In this document: positions 28,470 through 37,671 of the stretch, one piece after another | Layout of the letters: each line of letters begins with the position of its first letter | How positions within the stretch are numbered: position 1 is the stretch's first letter | Assembly (NCBI RefSeq): GCF_027625935.1 | Contig: NZ_CP115300.1 | Coordinates: 5,580,001-5,644,000 of the forward strand | DNA length: 64,000 nucleotides | From: Streptomyces camelliae | GTDB taxonomy: Bacteria; Actinomycetota; Actinomycetes; Streptomycetales; Streptomycetaceae | Reading direction: 5' to 3' | The notes under the pieces: model-generated | Told to the model about the DNA's origin: nothing | Databases searched by the model: none | What the model saw: the letters and a program-made list of their open reading frames with translations, nothing else | Translations under genes and position numbers: made by a program

Positions 28470-29687
28470 TTGGCACGGAAGATCGGCAGCCGGTACACCG
28501 CGAACCAGATCCTGGGTCGGGGCAGCGCCGGCACGGTGTGGCTGGGCGAGGGGCCGGACGGGCCCGTCGCCATCAAGATGCTGCGCGAGGACCTCGCCTC
28601 CGACCAGGAGCTCGTCGGACGCTTCGTCCAGGAGCGCACCGCGCTGCTCGGCCTGGAGCATCCGCACATCGTCACCGTGCGCGACCTCGTGGTCGACGGC
28701 AACGACCTGGCCCTGGTCATGGACCTGGTGCGCGGCACCGATCTGCGCACCCGGCTGGACCGCGAGCGCCGGCTCGCCCCGGAGGCGGCCGTGGCGATCG
28801 TCGCCGACGTCGCCGACGCGCTCGCGGCGGCCCACGCGGCCGGTGTCGTCCACCGGGACGTCAAGCCCGAGAACGTGCTCCTCGACATGCAGGGCCCGCT
28901 CGGCCCCGGCGGCTCCCACCCGGCGCTGCTCACCGACTTCGGCGTCGCCAAGCTGATCGATTCGCCGAGACGGACGAAGGCCACGAAGATCATCGGCACC
29001 CCGGACTATCTGGCCCCGGAGATCGTCGAGGGCCTGCCCCCGCGCGCATCCGTCGACATCTACGCCCTCGCGACGGTCCTGTACGAGCTGCTGGCGGGCT
29101 TCACCCCGTTCGGCGGAGGCCACCCCGGCGCGGTCCTCCGCCGCCACGTCACGGAGACGGTCGTTCCCCTCCCCGGCATCCCCGAGGAGCTGTGGCAGCT
29201 GCTGGTGCAGTGCCTGGCCAAGGCGCCCGCCTCCCGGCTGCGCGCCTCGGAGCTGGCGGCGCGGCTGCGCGAGCAGCTGCCGTCGCTCACCGGGATGCCG
29301 CCGCTGGACGTGGACGAGCCGGACCAGACCGAGGAGCCCGCGCAGGAGCCGGCGGCCGAGCCCGCCGAGCCGGTACGGCGCCGGGGCGCGGTGTCGCTGG
29401 TTCCGGGCGCCAAGCCGGACTCCAACCGGGACACCCACACCTCGATGCGGGTGCCGGGGCCGGACGAGCTGGCGGGCGGCGCGCACGGCACCGCGCGCGC
29501 TCCCCGGGCCACCGGTGCGCCCCGGCCGGGCTCGGCGAGGCACCGGGCGGTGGTCCGGCGGCGCAGGGTGACTCTGGGAGTGGCCGGGGCGGTGCTGGCG
29601 GCCGTCGTGGGCGTCGGCGCGTACGTGGCGTCTTCCGGCGGCGACGACAAGCCGGCCCAGGACACCCACAGCACATCGGCACCCTGA
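28470..29687 (+). CDS. pkaB: Membrane Ser/Thr protein kinase PkaB
   Basis: 405 residues from a TTG start at 28470, chosen because AGGAG lies six bases upstream and the protein then begins at the kinase domain (ARKIGSRY). Gly loop GRGSAG (16-21), Lys36, HRD (128-130), DFG (156-158) and GTPDYLAPE are intact. A Glu/Pro-rich linker follows, then a single membrane helix at about 367-387 and an 18-residue external tail. Unlike PASTA kinases it has no external sensor domain. It lies 143 bp after pkaA. Two GC-rich hairpins follow its stop. Confidence 0.9.
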   Translation: MARKIGSRYTANQILGRGSAGTVWLGEGPDGPVAIKMLREDLASDQELVGRFVQERTALLGLEHPHIVTVRDLVVDGNDLALVMDLVRGTDLRTRLDRERRLAPEAAVAIVADVADALAAAHAAGVVHRDVKPENVLLDMQGPLGPGGSHPALLTDFGVAKLIDSPRRTKATKIIGTPDYLAPEIVEGLPPRASVDIYALATVLYELLAGFTPFGGGHPGAVLRRHVTETVVPLPGIPEELWQLLVQCLAKAPASRLRASELAARLREQLPSLTGMPPLDVDEPDQTEEPAQEPAAEPAEPVRRRGAVSLVPGAKPDSNRDTHTSMRVPGPDELAGGAHGTARAPRATGAPRPGSARHRAVVRRRRVTLGVAGAVLAAVVGVGAYVASSGGDDKPAQDTHSTSAP

Positions 29688-29693
29688 CCCACC

Positions 29694-29712
29694 CAGGGGG
29701 CTCCGCCCCCTG
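29694..29712 (+). terminator. GC-rich hairpin after pkaB
   Basis: An 8-bp perfect stem with a 3-nt loop, seven bases past the stop, of the GGGGGC/GCCCCC type that recurs between Streptomyces genes. A near-identical hairpin lies at 29809-29827 and a related one at 62915-62931. Confidence 0.65.
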
Positions 29713-29808
29713 TACCCCCATTTCCCATCCGCCCACCCGTATCTGTCAGCCGAGAGGGCACCCTCCCAGCCTGGCCGAGCCGGGTGGGACGGTGGGCAAG
29801 CCGAGGGT

Positions 29809-29827
29809 CTGGGGGCGGAGCCCCCAG
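29809..29827. terminator. Second GC-rich hairpin in the pkaB-prfB gap
   Basis: An 8-bp perfect stem (29809-29816 with 29820-29827) closely related to 29694-29712 in inverted form. It may reinforce termination before prfB, or be a mobile mini-repeat. Confidence 0.5.
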
Positions 29828-29893
29828 GGCGGTGACCGCAGTGCCGGGTGCTGCACGGGCCAGGTCGCTTGCAACAGCCGTTACGCTGGAACC

Positions 29894-31000
29894 GTGGCAG
29901 TCGTCGATGTATCCGAAGAGCTGAAGTCCCTCTCCTCGACCATGGAGTCGATCGAGGCCGTCCTGGACCTCGACAAGCTGAGGGCAGATATCGCCGTGCT
30001 TGAGGAGCAGGCGGCCGCGCCGTCCCTGTGGGACAACCCGGACGAGGCGCAGAAGATCACCAGCAGGCTCTCCCACCTCCAGGCCGAGGTCAGGAAGGCG
30101 GAGGCACTGCGCGGTCGGATCGATGATCTCGCCGTCCTCTTCGAGATGGCCGAGGAGGAGGACGACCCGGACACCCGTGCCGAGGCCGAGTCCGAGCTGG
30201 CCTCCGTCAAGAAGGCGCTGGACGAGATGGAGGTGCGTACCCTCCTGTCCGGCGAGTACGACTCCCGTGAGGCGCTCGTCAACATCCGCGCGGAGGCCGG
30301 CGGTGTCGACGCCGCCGACTTCGCCGAGAAGCTCCAGCGCATGTACCTGCGCTGGGCCGAGCAGCACGGCTACAAGACCGAGCTGATCGAGACGTCGTAC
30401 GCCGAAGAGGCCGGCATCAAGTCGACCACCTTCGCCGTCCAGGCGCCGTACGCCTACGGCACCCTCTCCGTCGAGCAGGGCACGCACCGGCTCGTCCGCA
30501 TTTCCCCCTACGACAACCAGGGCCGCCGCCAGACCTCCTTCGCGGGTGTCGAGGTGCTGCCGGTCGTCGAGCAGTCCGACCACGTCGAGATCGACGAGAG
30601 CGAGCTGCGGATCGACGTCTACCGGTCCTCCGGGCCCGGCGGTCAGGGCGTCAACACGACCGACTCCGCGGTCCGCATCACGCACCTCCCGACCGGCATC
30701 GTGGTCTCCTGCCAGAACGAGCGCTCGCAGATCCAGAACAAGGCCACGGCGATGAACGTCCTCCAGGCGAAGCTGCTGGAGCGGCGCCGCCAGGAGGAGC
30801 AGGCCAAGATGGACGCCCTCAAGGGCGACGGCGGCAACTCCTGGGGCAACCAGATGCGTTCGTACGTCCTGCACCCCTACCAGATGGTCAAGGACCTGCG
30901 CACCGAGTACGAGGTCGGCAACCCGGAGGCCGTGTTCAACGGTGAGATCGAAGGGTTCCTGGAGGCCGGTATTCGCTGGCGCAAGCAGCAGGAGAAGTAA
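29894..31000 (+). CDS. prfB: Peptide chain release factor 2
   Basis: 368 residues from the GTG at 29894. [13 protein letters not shown] carries the catalytic GGQ that promotes peptidyl-tRNA hydrolysis. The stop-codon-recognition loop reads [15 protein letters not shown], with SPY where E. coli RF2 has SPF. RF2 terminates at UGA and UAA. The reading frame is continuous: there is no in-frame UGA frameshift site near codon 26 as in E. coli prfB. TACGCT (29882-29887) ends six bases before the GTG and no Shine-Dalgarno sequence is seen, so a leaderless mRNA is likely. A strong hairpin follows. Confidence 0.95.
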   Translation: MAVVDVSEELKSLSSTMESIEAVLDLDKLRADIAVLEEQAAAPSLWDNPDEAQKITSRLSHLQAEVRKAEALRGRIDDLAVLFEMAEEEDDPDTRAEAESELASVKKALDEMEVRTLLSGEYDSREALVNIRAEAGGVDAADFAEKLQRMYLRWAEQHGYKTELIETSYAEEAGIKSTTFAVQAPYAYGTLSVEQGTHRLVRISPYDNQGRRQTSFAGVEVLPVVEQSDHVEIDESELRIDVYRSSGPGGQGVNTTDSAVRITHLPTGIVVSCQNERSQIQNKATAMNVLQAKLLERRRQEEQAKMDALKGDGGNSWGNQMRSYVLHPYQMVKDLRTEYEVGNPEAVFNGEIEGFLEAGIRWRKQQEK

Positions 31001-31012
31001 CTTTGTCGACAT

Positions 31013-31043
31013 GACAACTGCCGCCCATGAGGCGGCAGTTGTC
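31013..31043 (+). terminator. Terminator of prfB
   Basis: A 13-bp perfect stem (31013-31025 with 31031-31043) with a 5-nt loop, followed by a moderately T-rich stretch, 12 bases past the prfB stop. Confidence 0.85.
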
Positions 31044-31299
31044 GTTATGTCTGGGTTTTACATCACAATTACAGCTGCCAAGCGCCCGCAAAAACACCCC
31101 CAATGGACAATGCGCCCGCAATGACCTTGACGTTGCTTTGAAAAATGGGAAGGGTTGCACGCGGCATGCGTACTTGCGGGGCGCATGTGAACCGGGGGAA
31201 TGAGTTGACGCGGACTTCGTCACCGGCTGCCTCCCGTCGATCACGGCAACGCCCCACGCGCCGCCTCATTGACGAACAGCTACTGGGGGTAGCAACCAT

Positions 31300-32256
31300 A
31301 TGACGAAGAAGACGCGGATCCGGGTCGCGCGGATAGCCGCGGGCGCCGTGATCGCGGCCGGTGCGTCCCTGACGGCCGCCGGCGCGGCCTCCGCCCTGGA
31401 CCTCAACGTCCAGGCGGGTCCGATCAGCCTGGGCGCGCACACGAACACCGACGACGGCGGCACCGACGGCGGCTGCCCGGTCGCCGTCTGCACCGACGGC
31501 GGCACGACCGACGGCGGCTCCACGACCGACGGTGGCTCCACCACGGACGGCGGTTCGACCACGACCGACGGTGGCTCCACCACGACCGGCGGCTCGACCA
31601 CGACCGACGGTGGCTCCACCACGACCGGCGGCTCCAGCACCACCGATGGTGGCATCGGCGGCACCGTCACCATCGGTGGCACCTCTGACGGCGGCTCCAC
31701 GACCACGACCGGTGGCACCACCGACGGCGGTTCGACCACGACCGGTGGCTCGACCACGACCGGTGGTTCGACCACGACCGGTGGTTCGACCACGACCGGT
31801 GGTTCGACCACGACCGGTGGCTCCACCACGACTGGTGGCTCGACCACGACTGGTGGCTCCTCCACGGACGGTGGCTCCAGCACCACCGGTGGCAACGGCA
31901 ACTCCGGCGGTAACGGCAACTCCGGCGGTAACGGCAACTCCGGCGGTAACGGCACCGGCGGCTCCAGCACCTCGGGCGGCTCGGGCAGCACCGGCGGCTC
32001 CACCACCGGCGGCAACAACGACAACCCGCAGGGCGGCAGCGGCAAGACCACCCAGGACGCCGGTTCCTCGACCCTGACCGACACGGGCTCCTCCGACAAC
32101 AACAACAAGGCCCAGGGCGGCGACAAGCAGCTCGCCGAGACCGGTGCCGGCCAGACCGCGTTCCTGGTCATCGGCGCCGCGACGATGATCGCCGGCGGCA
32201 TCGGCTTCCGCGTGCTGCCGCGCCTGGTGAACGGCCGGGGCGGCGCCGCCGCCTGA
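31300..32256 (+). CDS. LAETG sortase-anchored repeat-rich surface protein
   Basis: 318 residues. The signal peptide is cleaved near ASA-LD (about residue 32). A short mature N-terminus contains two Cys (GGCPVAVC). A low-complexity stalk of Thr/Gly/Ser repeats follows, including seven exact GGSTTT and three GGNGNS units. The cell-wall sorting signal at the C-terminus has LAETG (278-282), a hydrophobic helix and Arg-containing tail. LAxTG is the motif of class E sortases in Streptomyces, so the protein should be linked to peptidoglycan. The stalk has no predicted binding domain, so its role is unknown. The 299 bp upstream (31001-31299) holds the prfB terminator and an unusually AT-rich stretch. 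Confidence 0.8.
   Translation: MTKKTRIRVARIAAGAVIAAGASLTAAGAASALDLNVQAGPISLGAHTNTDDGGTDGGCPVAVCTDGGTTDGGSTTDGGSTTDGGSTTTDGGSTTTGGSTTTDGGSTTTGGSSTTDGGIGGTVTIGGTSDGGSTTTTGGTTDGGSTTTGGSTTTGGSTTTGGSTTTGGSTTTGGSTTTGGSTTTGGSSTDGGSSTTGGNGNSGGNGNSGGNGNSGGNGTGGSSTSGGSGSTGGSTTGGNNDNPQGGSGKTTQDAGSSTLTDTGSSDNNNKAQGGDKQLAETGAGQTAFLVIGAATMIAGGIGFRVLPRLVNGRGGAAA
31726..31851 (+). repeat. Tandem 18-bp repeat (seven units) coding GGSTTT
   Basis: Seven near-identical 18-bp units in frame within the LAETG surface protein gene. Such arrays change copy number by slippage or recombination and would change stalk length in whole hexapeptide steps. Confidence 0.85.
31888..31941 (+). repeat. Tandem 18-bp repeat (three units) coding GGNGNS
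   Basis: Three 18-bp units immediately downstream of the GGSTTT array, with the second and third identical and the first differing at one or two bases. Confidence 0.8.
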
Positions 32257-32298
32257 CCGTGACCCCACGGTCACGCAGCGCACGTACGCTGTGACACC

Positions 32299-32329
32299 GA
32301 GGGCCCGGAGCTTGGCGCTCCGGGCCCTC
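32299..32329. terminator. Terminator between the surface protein gene and the zinc-ribbon gene
   Basis: A 13-bp perfect stem (32299-32311 with 32317-32329) with a 5-nt loop between two convergent genes. Confidence 0.85.
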
Positions 32330-32377
32330 AGCCGTCTCTACGGCGTTCTCGCGGCCTGTCCGCCGCCGCGCCGCGCG

Positions 32378-32569
32378 CTATGCGGTCTGGTGCGCCAGCA
32401 GCGCCACCGCGGCGATCAGCACCGCCAGCAGCGCGATCAGCGCCATCGGGTTCACCCCGCCGAGGAAACCCTCGTGCTGCAGTCGCTCGCGGTTGGCACG
32501 GCACACCGGGCACCGGCCCTCGCTCACGGGCGCCGCACAGTTCGCGCACACCAACCGGTCGTACGTCAT
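32378..32569 (-). CDS. Small zinc-ribbon membrane protein
   Basis: 63 residues from the ATG at 32569, preceded by AAGGAGGG at good spacing, which makes translation likely despite its size. Two CxxC pairs (CANC at 8-11 and CPVC at 20-23) form a probable zinc ribbon; a single C-terminal helix ([18 protein letters not shown]) anchors it with the ribbon in the cytoplasm. Length, two CxxC pairs and tail anchor resemble small Streptomyces proteins of unknown function encoded beside ftsEX. It is divergent from ftsE across 273 bp. Confidence 0.75.
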   Translation of the reverse strand: MTYDRLVCANCAAPVSEGRCPVCRANRERLQHEGFLGGVNPMALIALLAVLIAAVALLAHQTA

Positions 32570-32613
32570 GCGCTCGCCCTCCTTGCACCGGCCATCACTA
32601 CTAGAACGCTCAC

Positions 32614-32631
32614 GGGAACGAGAACGTTCCC
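32614..32631. promoter_or_regulatory. Inverted repeat between the zinc-ribbon gene and ftsE
   Basis: A perfect 7-bp inverted repeat (GGGAACG / CGTTCCC) around AGAA lies 45 bp upstream of the zinc-ribbon ATG. It could be an operator; the binding protein is unknown. Confidence 0.4.
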
Positions 32632-32842
32632 CCCACCACTGTGCCAGGTTCACGCAAGCCGTGCGCGGGGCCCCGGGAGAGCGGGACGGAGGCGGGGCGG
32701 AGGCGGTGAGGGAGGCGGAGACGGAAACAGCGCCCGGTACAAAAACGTACAAGTCTTGCCCAAGCTCTACCTGCGCCTGCACTTGCGCACCCGGTTCGCG
32801 TATGGTCACGCTCATCTACCCCCGGCGACCCGTGGTGCATCC

Positions 32843-33532
32843 GTGATCCGATTCGACAACGTCTCCAAGGTCTACCCCAAGCAGACCCGCCCCGCACTCA
32901 GGGATGTCTCCCTGGAGGTGGAGAAGGGCGAGTTCGTCTTCCTCGTGGGATCCTCCGGCTCCGGAAAGTCCACCTTCCTGCGGCTCATCCTCCGCGAGGA
33001 GCGGTGCAGCCACGGACAGGTGCACGTGCTGGGCAAGGACCTCGCGCGCCTCTCCAACTGGAAGGTGCCGCAGATGCGCCGCCAGCTGGGGACCGTCTTC
33101 CAGGACTTCCGGCTGCTGCCGAACAAGACCGTCGCGGAGAACGTGGCCTTCGCCCAGGAGGTCATCGGCAAGTCCCGCGGCGAGACCCGCAAGTCCGTGC
33201 CGCAGGTGCTCGACCTCGTCGGGCTCGGCGGCAAGGAAGACCGTATGCCCGGCGAGCTGTCCGGTGGTGAGCAGCAGCGCGTGGCCATCGCGCGGGCCTT
33301 CGTCAACCGGCCCAAGCTGCTCATCGCCGACGAGCCCACCGGCAACCTCGACCCGCAGACCTCCGTCGGCATCATGAAGCTGCTCGACCGCATCAACCGG
33401 ACGGGCACCACGGTCATCATGGCGACGCACGACCAGAACATCGTGGACCAGATGCGCAAGCGCGTCATCGAGCTGGAGAAGGGCCGCCTCGTCCGCGACC
33501 AGGCCCGTGGCGTCTACGGCTACCAGCACTGA
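32843..33532 (+). CDS. ftsE: Cell-division ABC ATPase FtsE
   Basis: 229 residues from the GTG at 32843, the usual FtsE length. It begins [11 protein letters not shown] and contains Walker [10 protein letters not shown], the Q-loop [12 protein letters not shown], signature LSGGEQQR and Walker B LLIADEP. With FtsX it forms the membrane complex that activates peptidoglycan hydrolases at the divisome. It lies 34 bp before ftsX in the same operon. Confidence 0.96.
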   Translation: MIRFDNVSKVYPKQTRPALRDVSLEVEKGEFVFLVGSSGSGKSTFLRLILREERCSHGQVHVLGKDLARLSNWKVPQMRRQLGTVFQDFRLLPNKTVAENVAFAQEVIGKSRGETRKSVPQVLDLVGLGGKEDRMPGELSGGEQQRVAIARAFVNRPKLLIADEPTGNLDPQTSVGIMKLLDRINRTGTTVIMATHDQNIVDQMRKRVIELEKGRLVRDQARGVYGYQH

Positions 33533-33566
33533 CCACGTCCACGACCGAAAGGCTTGACCAGACGCC

Positions 33567-34484
33567 ATGCGCGCCCAGTTCGTCCTGTCGGAGATCGGTG
33601 TCGGTCTCCGCCGCAATCTGACGATGACCTTCGCCGTCATCGTCTCCGTCGCCCTCTCCCTGGCCCTCTTCGGCGGCTCGCTGCTGATGAGCGATCAGGT
33701 GTCCACCATGAAGGGCTACTGGTACGACAAGGTCAACGTCTCGATCTTCCTGTGCAACAAGCACGATGCCGAGTCGGACGCCAACTGCGCCAAGGGCGCG
33801 GTCACCGATGACCAGAAGAAGCAGATCCTCGCCGACCTGCAGAAGATGCCGGTCGTCGAGAAGGTGTCGTACGAATCGCAGGACGAGGCCTACAAGCACT
33901 ACAAGGAGCAGTTCGGCAACTCCCCGCTGGCCAGCTCGCTGACGCCGGACCAGATGCAGGAGTCGTACCGGATCAAGCTGAAGGACCCGCAGAAGTACCA
34001 GGTCATCGCGAGCGCCTTCAACGGGCGTGACGGCGTGCAGTCGGTGCAGGACCAGAAGGGCATCCTGGACAACCTGTTCCAGCTGCTGAACCTGATGAAC
34101 CGCGGCGCGCTCGGTGTGATGGCGATGATGCTGATCGTCGCGCTGCTGCTGATCGTCAACACGGTGCGCGTCTCGGCGTTCAGCCGCCGGCGTGAGACCG
34201 GCATCATGCGCCTGGTCGGTGCATCGGGCTTCTACATCCAGGCGCCGTTCATCGCGGAGGCCGCGGTCGCCGGACTCATCGGCGGCGGTCTCGCCTGTGT
34301 GGCCCTGGTGGTCGGCCGGTACTTCACCATCGACCACGGCATGGACCTCGCCCACAAGCTGCAGCTCATCAACTTCGTCGGCTGGGACGCGGTGCTCACC
34401 AAGCTGCCGCTGATCCTCGCGACGAGCGTGCTGATGCCGGCGCTGGCGGCTTTCTTCGCCCTGCGCAAGTATCTGAAGGTGTGA
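33567..34484 (+). CDS. ftsX: Cell-division ABC permease FtsX
   Basis: 305 residues with four membrane helices: one near residues 20-42, then a ~130-residue external domain (KMPVVEKVSYESQDEAY), then three helices in the C-terminal half (FtsX fold). The external domain recruits cell-wall hydrolases or their regulators. It follows ftsE directly and ends 12 bases before a terminator hairpin. Confidence 0.96.
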   Translation: MRAQFVLSEIGVGLRRNLTMTFAVIVSVALSLALFGGSLLMSDQVSTMKGYWYDKVNVSIFLCNKHDAESDANCAKGAVTDDQKKQILADLQKMPVVEKVSYESQDEAYKHYKEQFGNSPLASSLTPDQMQESYRIKLKDPQKYQVIASAFNGRDGVQSVQDQKGILDNLFQLLNLMNRGALGVMAMMLIVALLLIVNTVRVSAFSRRRETGIMRLVGASGFYIQAPFIAEAAVAGLIGGGLACVALVVGRYFTIDHGMDLAHKLQLINFVGWDAVLTKLPLILATSVLMPALAAFFALRKYLKV

Positions 34485-34495
34485 CGCATGCCAAG

Positions 34496-34529
34496 AGGGG
34501 CCGTACGGGCAACCGCCCGTGCGGCCCTT
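34496..34529 (+). terminator. Terminator of ftsEX
   Basis: A 13-bp stem with one G-T pair (34498-34510 with 34515-34527) and an AACC loop, extended by A-T and G-T pairs at the base, followed by TTCG. Confidence 0.8.
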
Positions 34530-34539
34530 CGCGTTGTCC

Positions 34540-34553
34540 TAGACTCACCGCCA
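34540..34553 (+). promoter_or_regulatory. Candidate leaderless -10 box of the S41 peptidase gene
   Basis: TAGACT (34540-34545) ends 7 nt before the ATG at 34553, and no Shine-Dalgarno sequence is present. It sits directly after the ftsX terminator, so the peptidase is probably transcribed on its own. Confidence 0.4.
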
Positions 34554-35752
34554 TGTCAGGCCGAGAACTGTGCCGAGACCTGCTCTGTCCGCCCCGCCGC
34601 ATCCGCCGCGGGGCCGCCCTGACATTGGTCTTCGCCGGCGTCCTGGTCGCCGGCGCCGCCACCGGCTCCTTCCCGGAGACCGGCCAGACCGGCCAGCCCA
34701 CCCGGAAGGCCGCGTTCCGCCCGGCGGGCGAGGCCACCACCCCGCACGAGGACGTCCAGAAGGCCGCCGCCGACGCGATGGCCGACGGCAAGTCCCCGAT
34801 GGAGGCCGCCGAGCGGGCCGTCAGCCGCAGCGGCGACCGCTGGGCCGCGGTGTACTCCGAGGGCGCGTACCAGGAGTTCCAGGACGCCCTCGACGGCAGG
34901 TACACCGGTGTCGGCCTGTGGGCGAGCCGCGAGCAGGACGGCCGGATCGAGGTGACCAGGGTCCAGCCCGACTCGCCCGCCGCCCAGGCCGGCATCCGCG
35001 AGGGCGACCGGCTGACCAGTGTCGACGGCAGCAAGGTCGACGGCCGCCCGGTCACCGACGTCGTCTCCTTACTGCGCGGCGACGCCGACGACGCGGCCGC
35101 CGGTACGACCGTCACGCTGGGCCTTCAGCGCGGCACGCGCGCGTGGACGCGGAAACTGCGCCGGGCCAGCCTGTCCACCGACTCGGTGACCGTGCGCAAG
35201 CTGCCCGGCGGGGTCACCGTCATCAAGATCGCCGCGTTCACCAAGGGCTCCGGCGACGCCGTCCGCGCGGCGGTGCGTGAGGTCCCGGCCGACGGCGGGA
35301 TCATCCTCGACCTGCGGGGCAACTCCGGCGGCCTGGTCACCGAGGCCGTGGAGACCTCCTCCGCCTTCCTCGACGGCGGCCTGGTCGCCACGTACGACGT
35401 CGACGGCGCCCCGCGCTCCCTGCACGCCGACCCCGGCGGCGACACCGCCCGGCCCCTGGTCGCCCTGGTCGACGGCGGCACGATGAGCGCGGCCGAGATG
35501 CTCACCGGCGCCCTCCAGGACCGGGGCCGCGCGGTGGTGATCGGCTCCCGCACCTTCGGCAAGGGCTCCATCCAGATGCCGACCAGGCTGCCCGACGGCT
35601 CGGTGGCCGAGCTGACCGTCGGCCACTACCGCACCCCCTCCGGCCACGCGGTCGACGGCCAGGGCATCACCCCGGACCTGGAGGCGGGCCCGGGGGACGA
35701 CGCCCTCCGGCGGGCCGAGACGGTCCTCACCGGCCTCGGTGCTTCCTCTTAG
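34553..35752 (+). CDS. Carboxyl-terminal processing peptidase (S41, PDZ)
   Basis: 399 residues from the ATG at 34553. A membrane anchor or signal lies at about 19-37. The PDZ domain occupies ~115-195 (GVGLWASREQDG ... GIREGDRLTSVDG). The S41 protease domain has GNSGGL, the catalytic Ser312 in GGTMSAAEM and Lys337 in TFGKGSIQ. It should cleave C-termini of secreted or membrane proteins outside the cytoplasm. Codon 173 (35069-35071) is TTA, the rare leucine codon read by the developmental tRNA BldA, and is the only TTA noticed in the window's genes. Located between ftsX and smpB as in other streptomycetes. Confidence 0.9.
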   Translation: MSGRELCRDLLCPPRRIRRGAALTLVFAGVLVAGAATGSFPETGQTGQPTRKAAFRPAGEATTPHEDVQKAAADAMADGKSPMEAAERAVSRSGDRWAAVYSEGAYQEFQDALDGRYTGVGLWASREQDGRIEVTRVQPDSPAAQAGIREGDRLTSVDGSKVDGRPVTDVVSLLRGDADDAAAGTTVTLGLQRGTRAWTRKLRRASLSTDSVTVRKLPGGVTVIKIAAFTKGSGDAVRAAVREVPADGGIILDLRGNSGGLVTEAVETSSAFLDGGLVATYDVDGAPRSLHADPGGDTARPLVALVDGGTMSAAEMLTGALQDRGRAVVIGSRTFGKGSIQMPTRLPDGSVAELTVGHYRTPSGHAVDGQGITPDLEAGPGDDALRRAETVLTGLGASS

Positions 35753-35821
35753 CCCCACTGGTGGCCTCACGTTAATCGGCTGTACGCACACCCCCTCCGT
35801 GGTGCGAAAATGGTCGGCACT

Positions 35822-36301
35822 ATGGCTAAGGAAAAAGGGCGCAAGCTGATCGCGCAGAACAAGAAGGCGCGGCACGACTACCACATCCTCGACACCTACG
35901 AGGCCGGTCTGGTCCTCATGGGCACCGAGGTGAAGTCGCTGCGCCAGGGGCGGGCCTCGCTGGTCGACGGGTTCGTGCAGCTCGACGGCCACGAGGCGTG
36001 GCTGCACAACGTGCACGTCCCCGAGTACAGCCAGGGCACCTGGACCAACCACAGCGCCCGCCGCAAGCGCAAGCTGCTGCTGCACCGCGCGGAGATCGAG
36101 AAGCTGGAGTCCAAGTCCCAGGAGACGGGTCACACGATCGTGCCCCTCGCCCTGTACTTCAAGGACGGCCGCGCCAAGATCGAGATCGCGCTGGCGAAGG
36201 GCAAGAAGGAGTACGACAAGCGGCAGACCCTGCGGGAGAAGCAGGACCGGCGCGAGGCGGACCGGGCGATGTCGGCGGCCCGGCGCAGGCAGCGGGCCTA
36301 G
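35822..36301 (+). CDS. smpB: SsrA-binding protein SmpB
   Basis: 159 residues from the ATG at 35822 ([20 protein letters not shown]). An upstream in-frame ATG at 35810 is unlikely because it lengthens the protein beyond the family norm. [10 protein letters not shown], the OB-fold core and the basic C-terminal tail ([22 protein letters not shown]) are typical. It binds tmRNA and brings it to stalled ribosomes. ssrA follows 111 bp downstream, with two small hairpins (36358-36375 and 36382-36397) in the gap. Confidence 0.95.
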   Translation: MAKEKGRKLIAQNKKARHDYHILDTYEAGLVLMGTEVKSLRQGRASLVDGFVQLDGHEAWLHNVHVPEYSQGTWTNHSARRKRKLLLHRAEIEKLESKSQETGHTIVPLALYFKDGRAKIEIALAKGKKEYDKRQTLREKQDRREADRAMSAARRRQRA

Positions 36302-36412
36302 CGGCGGCGGTGGGAATACGCTGGCACCGACCTGCGTTGTTACCGTACGATGGCATCGCACTCCACAGAGAGTGCACACGCACCCTCTCCGGAGGGTTTG
36401 AAAAATCAACAT

Positions 36413-36781
36413 GGGGATGATCGGTTTCGACAGCGGCTGTCGAAGCAGGGGAAGCGTGTCGAGGAAGCGGCCATGATCTCGTAAACCACAGGCCGAAAAA
36501 AATAATCGCCAACACCAAGCGCGATTCCTTCGCCCTCGCTGCCTAAGTAGCGACTTGCGAAGTGTCAGCCCGGGGCTGTTCCCGACCCGGATCCTGGCAT
36601 CAGCTAGGGAACTAAACCTTGATCCCGGTCACGGGGTGAAAAGGGAAACCAAACAGTGACTGAGCCTGTCGGCGACTTGTTCGCGTGATCGCCGGGGCTG
36701 AGAAAAGCGCAGCGAACTGCACACGGAGAAGCCCTGATTCCGCACCGTTGGACGCGGGTTCGATTCCCGCCATCTCCACCA
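36413..36781 (+). ncRNA. ssrA: Transfer-messenger RNA (tmRNA)
   Basis: The 5' GGGGATG pairs with 3' CATCTCC before ACCA to form the alanyl acceptor stem, and GGTTCGATTCCCGCC near the 3' end is the T-arm. The tag reading frame is 36508-36546 and encodes ANTKRDSFALAA followed by TAA. It rescues stalled ribosomes and marks the product for proteolysis. The 12-residue tag is shorter than the 16-residue ANTKRDSSQQAFALAA I recall for S. coelicolor. CCA is encoded. smpB is immediately upstream and a terminator immediately downstream. Confidence 0.95.
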
Positions 36782-36810
36782 ATCCCTCCGGGGATACCCC
36801 ATGTGGGCAC

Positions 36811-36842
36811 AGGCCCCGTCGCTCCGCGCGGCGGGGCCTTTG
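36811..36842. terminator. Terminator of ssrA, shared with the convergent sugar operon
   Basis: An 8-bp perfect outer stem (36811-36818 with 36832-36839) followed by TTT. It lies between ssrA and the convergent permease stop at 36850. Confidence 0.75.
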
Positions 36843-36849
36843 TCATGCG

Positions 36850-37671
36850 CTACTTCACCGCCCCCGCCGCGATCCCCCGGGTGAGCGTCCGCTGGAAGAC
36901 CAGGAAGAACACGACCGCGGGGAGCACGCCCAGCAGGGCGGCCGCGTTGGTCATGGTGGCGTCCATCAGCCGCTGGCCCTGGAGGACGCCGAGGGCGACG
37001 GAGACGGTCTGGTTGTCGTTGGAGACGAGCATGACCAGCGGCAGCAGGAACTCGTTCCAGGTCCAGATGAAGAAGAAGACCAGCAGCACCCCGAGGGTCG
37101 GGCGGCTGACCGGCACGACGATCCGCCACAGCACCTGCCATGTGCCGGCCCCGTCGATCCGGGCCGCCTCGATGATCTCCCGGGGGAACTGGCCGAGGAC
37201 GGAGGAGAGCAGGTACGTGCCGAACGCGGAGTGGAGCACCGTGAACACGATGATCACGCTGAGCCGGGTGTCGTACAGGCCGGCCTGCTTGCTGAGGTAG
37301 TACAGCGGGTAGACCAGCGCCTCCTGCGGCAGCATGTTCGCGAGGACGAAGAAGGCCAGCACCCAGGTGCGGCCCCGGACCCGGCCGATGCCGATCGCGT
37401 AGGCGTTCAGCACCGACAGGACAGTGGCCAGGAGCGCCACCGAGCCGCTGATCAGCACGGAGTTGAGCAGCTTCTGCCCGTAGTCGACGCGCTGCCAGAA
37501 GTCCGTCAGCCCTTTGGTGTACAGGCCGTGGGGCAGGCTGAGCGGGCCGTGCTGGGAGTATTCGGCCGGGGACTTGACCGCGTTGACCACGACGATGGCG
37601 AACGGCACGATCATGAACAGGGCGGCGAGGCAGAGGGCGATCAGCACCGGGTAGCGGCGCAGGGCGGTCAT
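36850..37671 (-). CDS. Sugar ABC transporter permease (MalG type)
   Basis: 273 residues from the ATG at 37671, which overlaps the upstream permease stop as ATGA and is preceded by GGAGG. Six helices; EAA loop EIIEAARIDGAGTWQVLWRIV; C-terminus TRGIAAGAVK. It is the third gene of an ATPase-less importer operon and should share MsiK. Confidence 0.92.
   Translation of the reverse strand: MTALRRYPVLIALCLAALFMIVPFAIVVVNAVKSPAEYSQHGPLSLPHGLYTKGLTDFWQRVDYGQKLLNSVLISGSVALLATVLSVLNAYAIGIGRVRGRTWVLAFFVLANMLPQEALVYPLYYLSKQAGLYDTRLSVIIVFTVLHSAFGTYLLSSVLGQFPREIIEAARIDGAGTWQVLWRIVVPVSRPTLGVLLVFFFIWTWNEFLLPLVMLVSNDNQTVSVALGVLQGQRLMDATMTNAAALLGVLPAVVFFLVFQRTLTRGIAAGAVK

Noticed and set aside
29894..30000. 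Programmed frameshift in prfB
   Set aside because: The reading frame is continuous and contains no in-frame TGA.
31726..31941. Possible CRISPR-like array
   Set aside because: The repeats are contiguous 18-bp coding units without spacers and no cas genes are present.
32614..32631. LexA or heat-shock operator before ftsE
   Set aside because: The inverted repeat does not fit the consensus of either, so it is listed only as an unassigned repeat.
36413..36850. Integrated element at the tmRNA 3' end
   Set aside because: tmRNA genes are common integration sites, but the sequence after CCA is a terminator and then a normal sugar operon, with no integrase or repeat of the tmRNA end.
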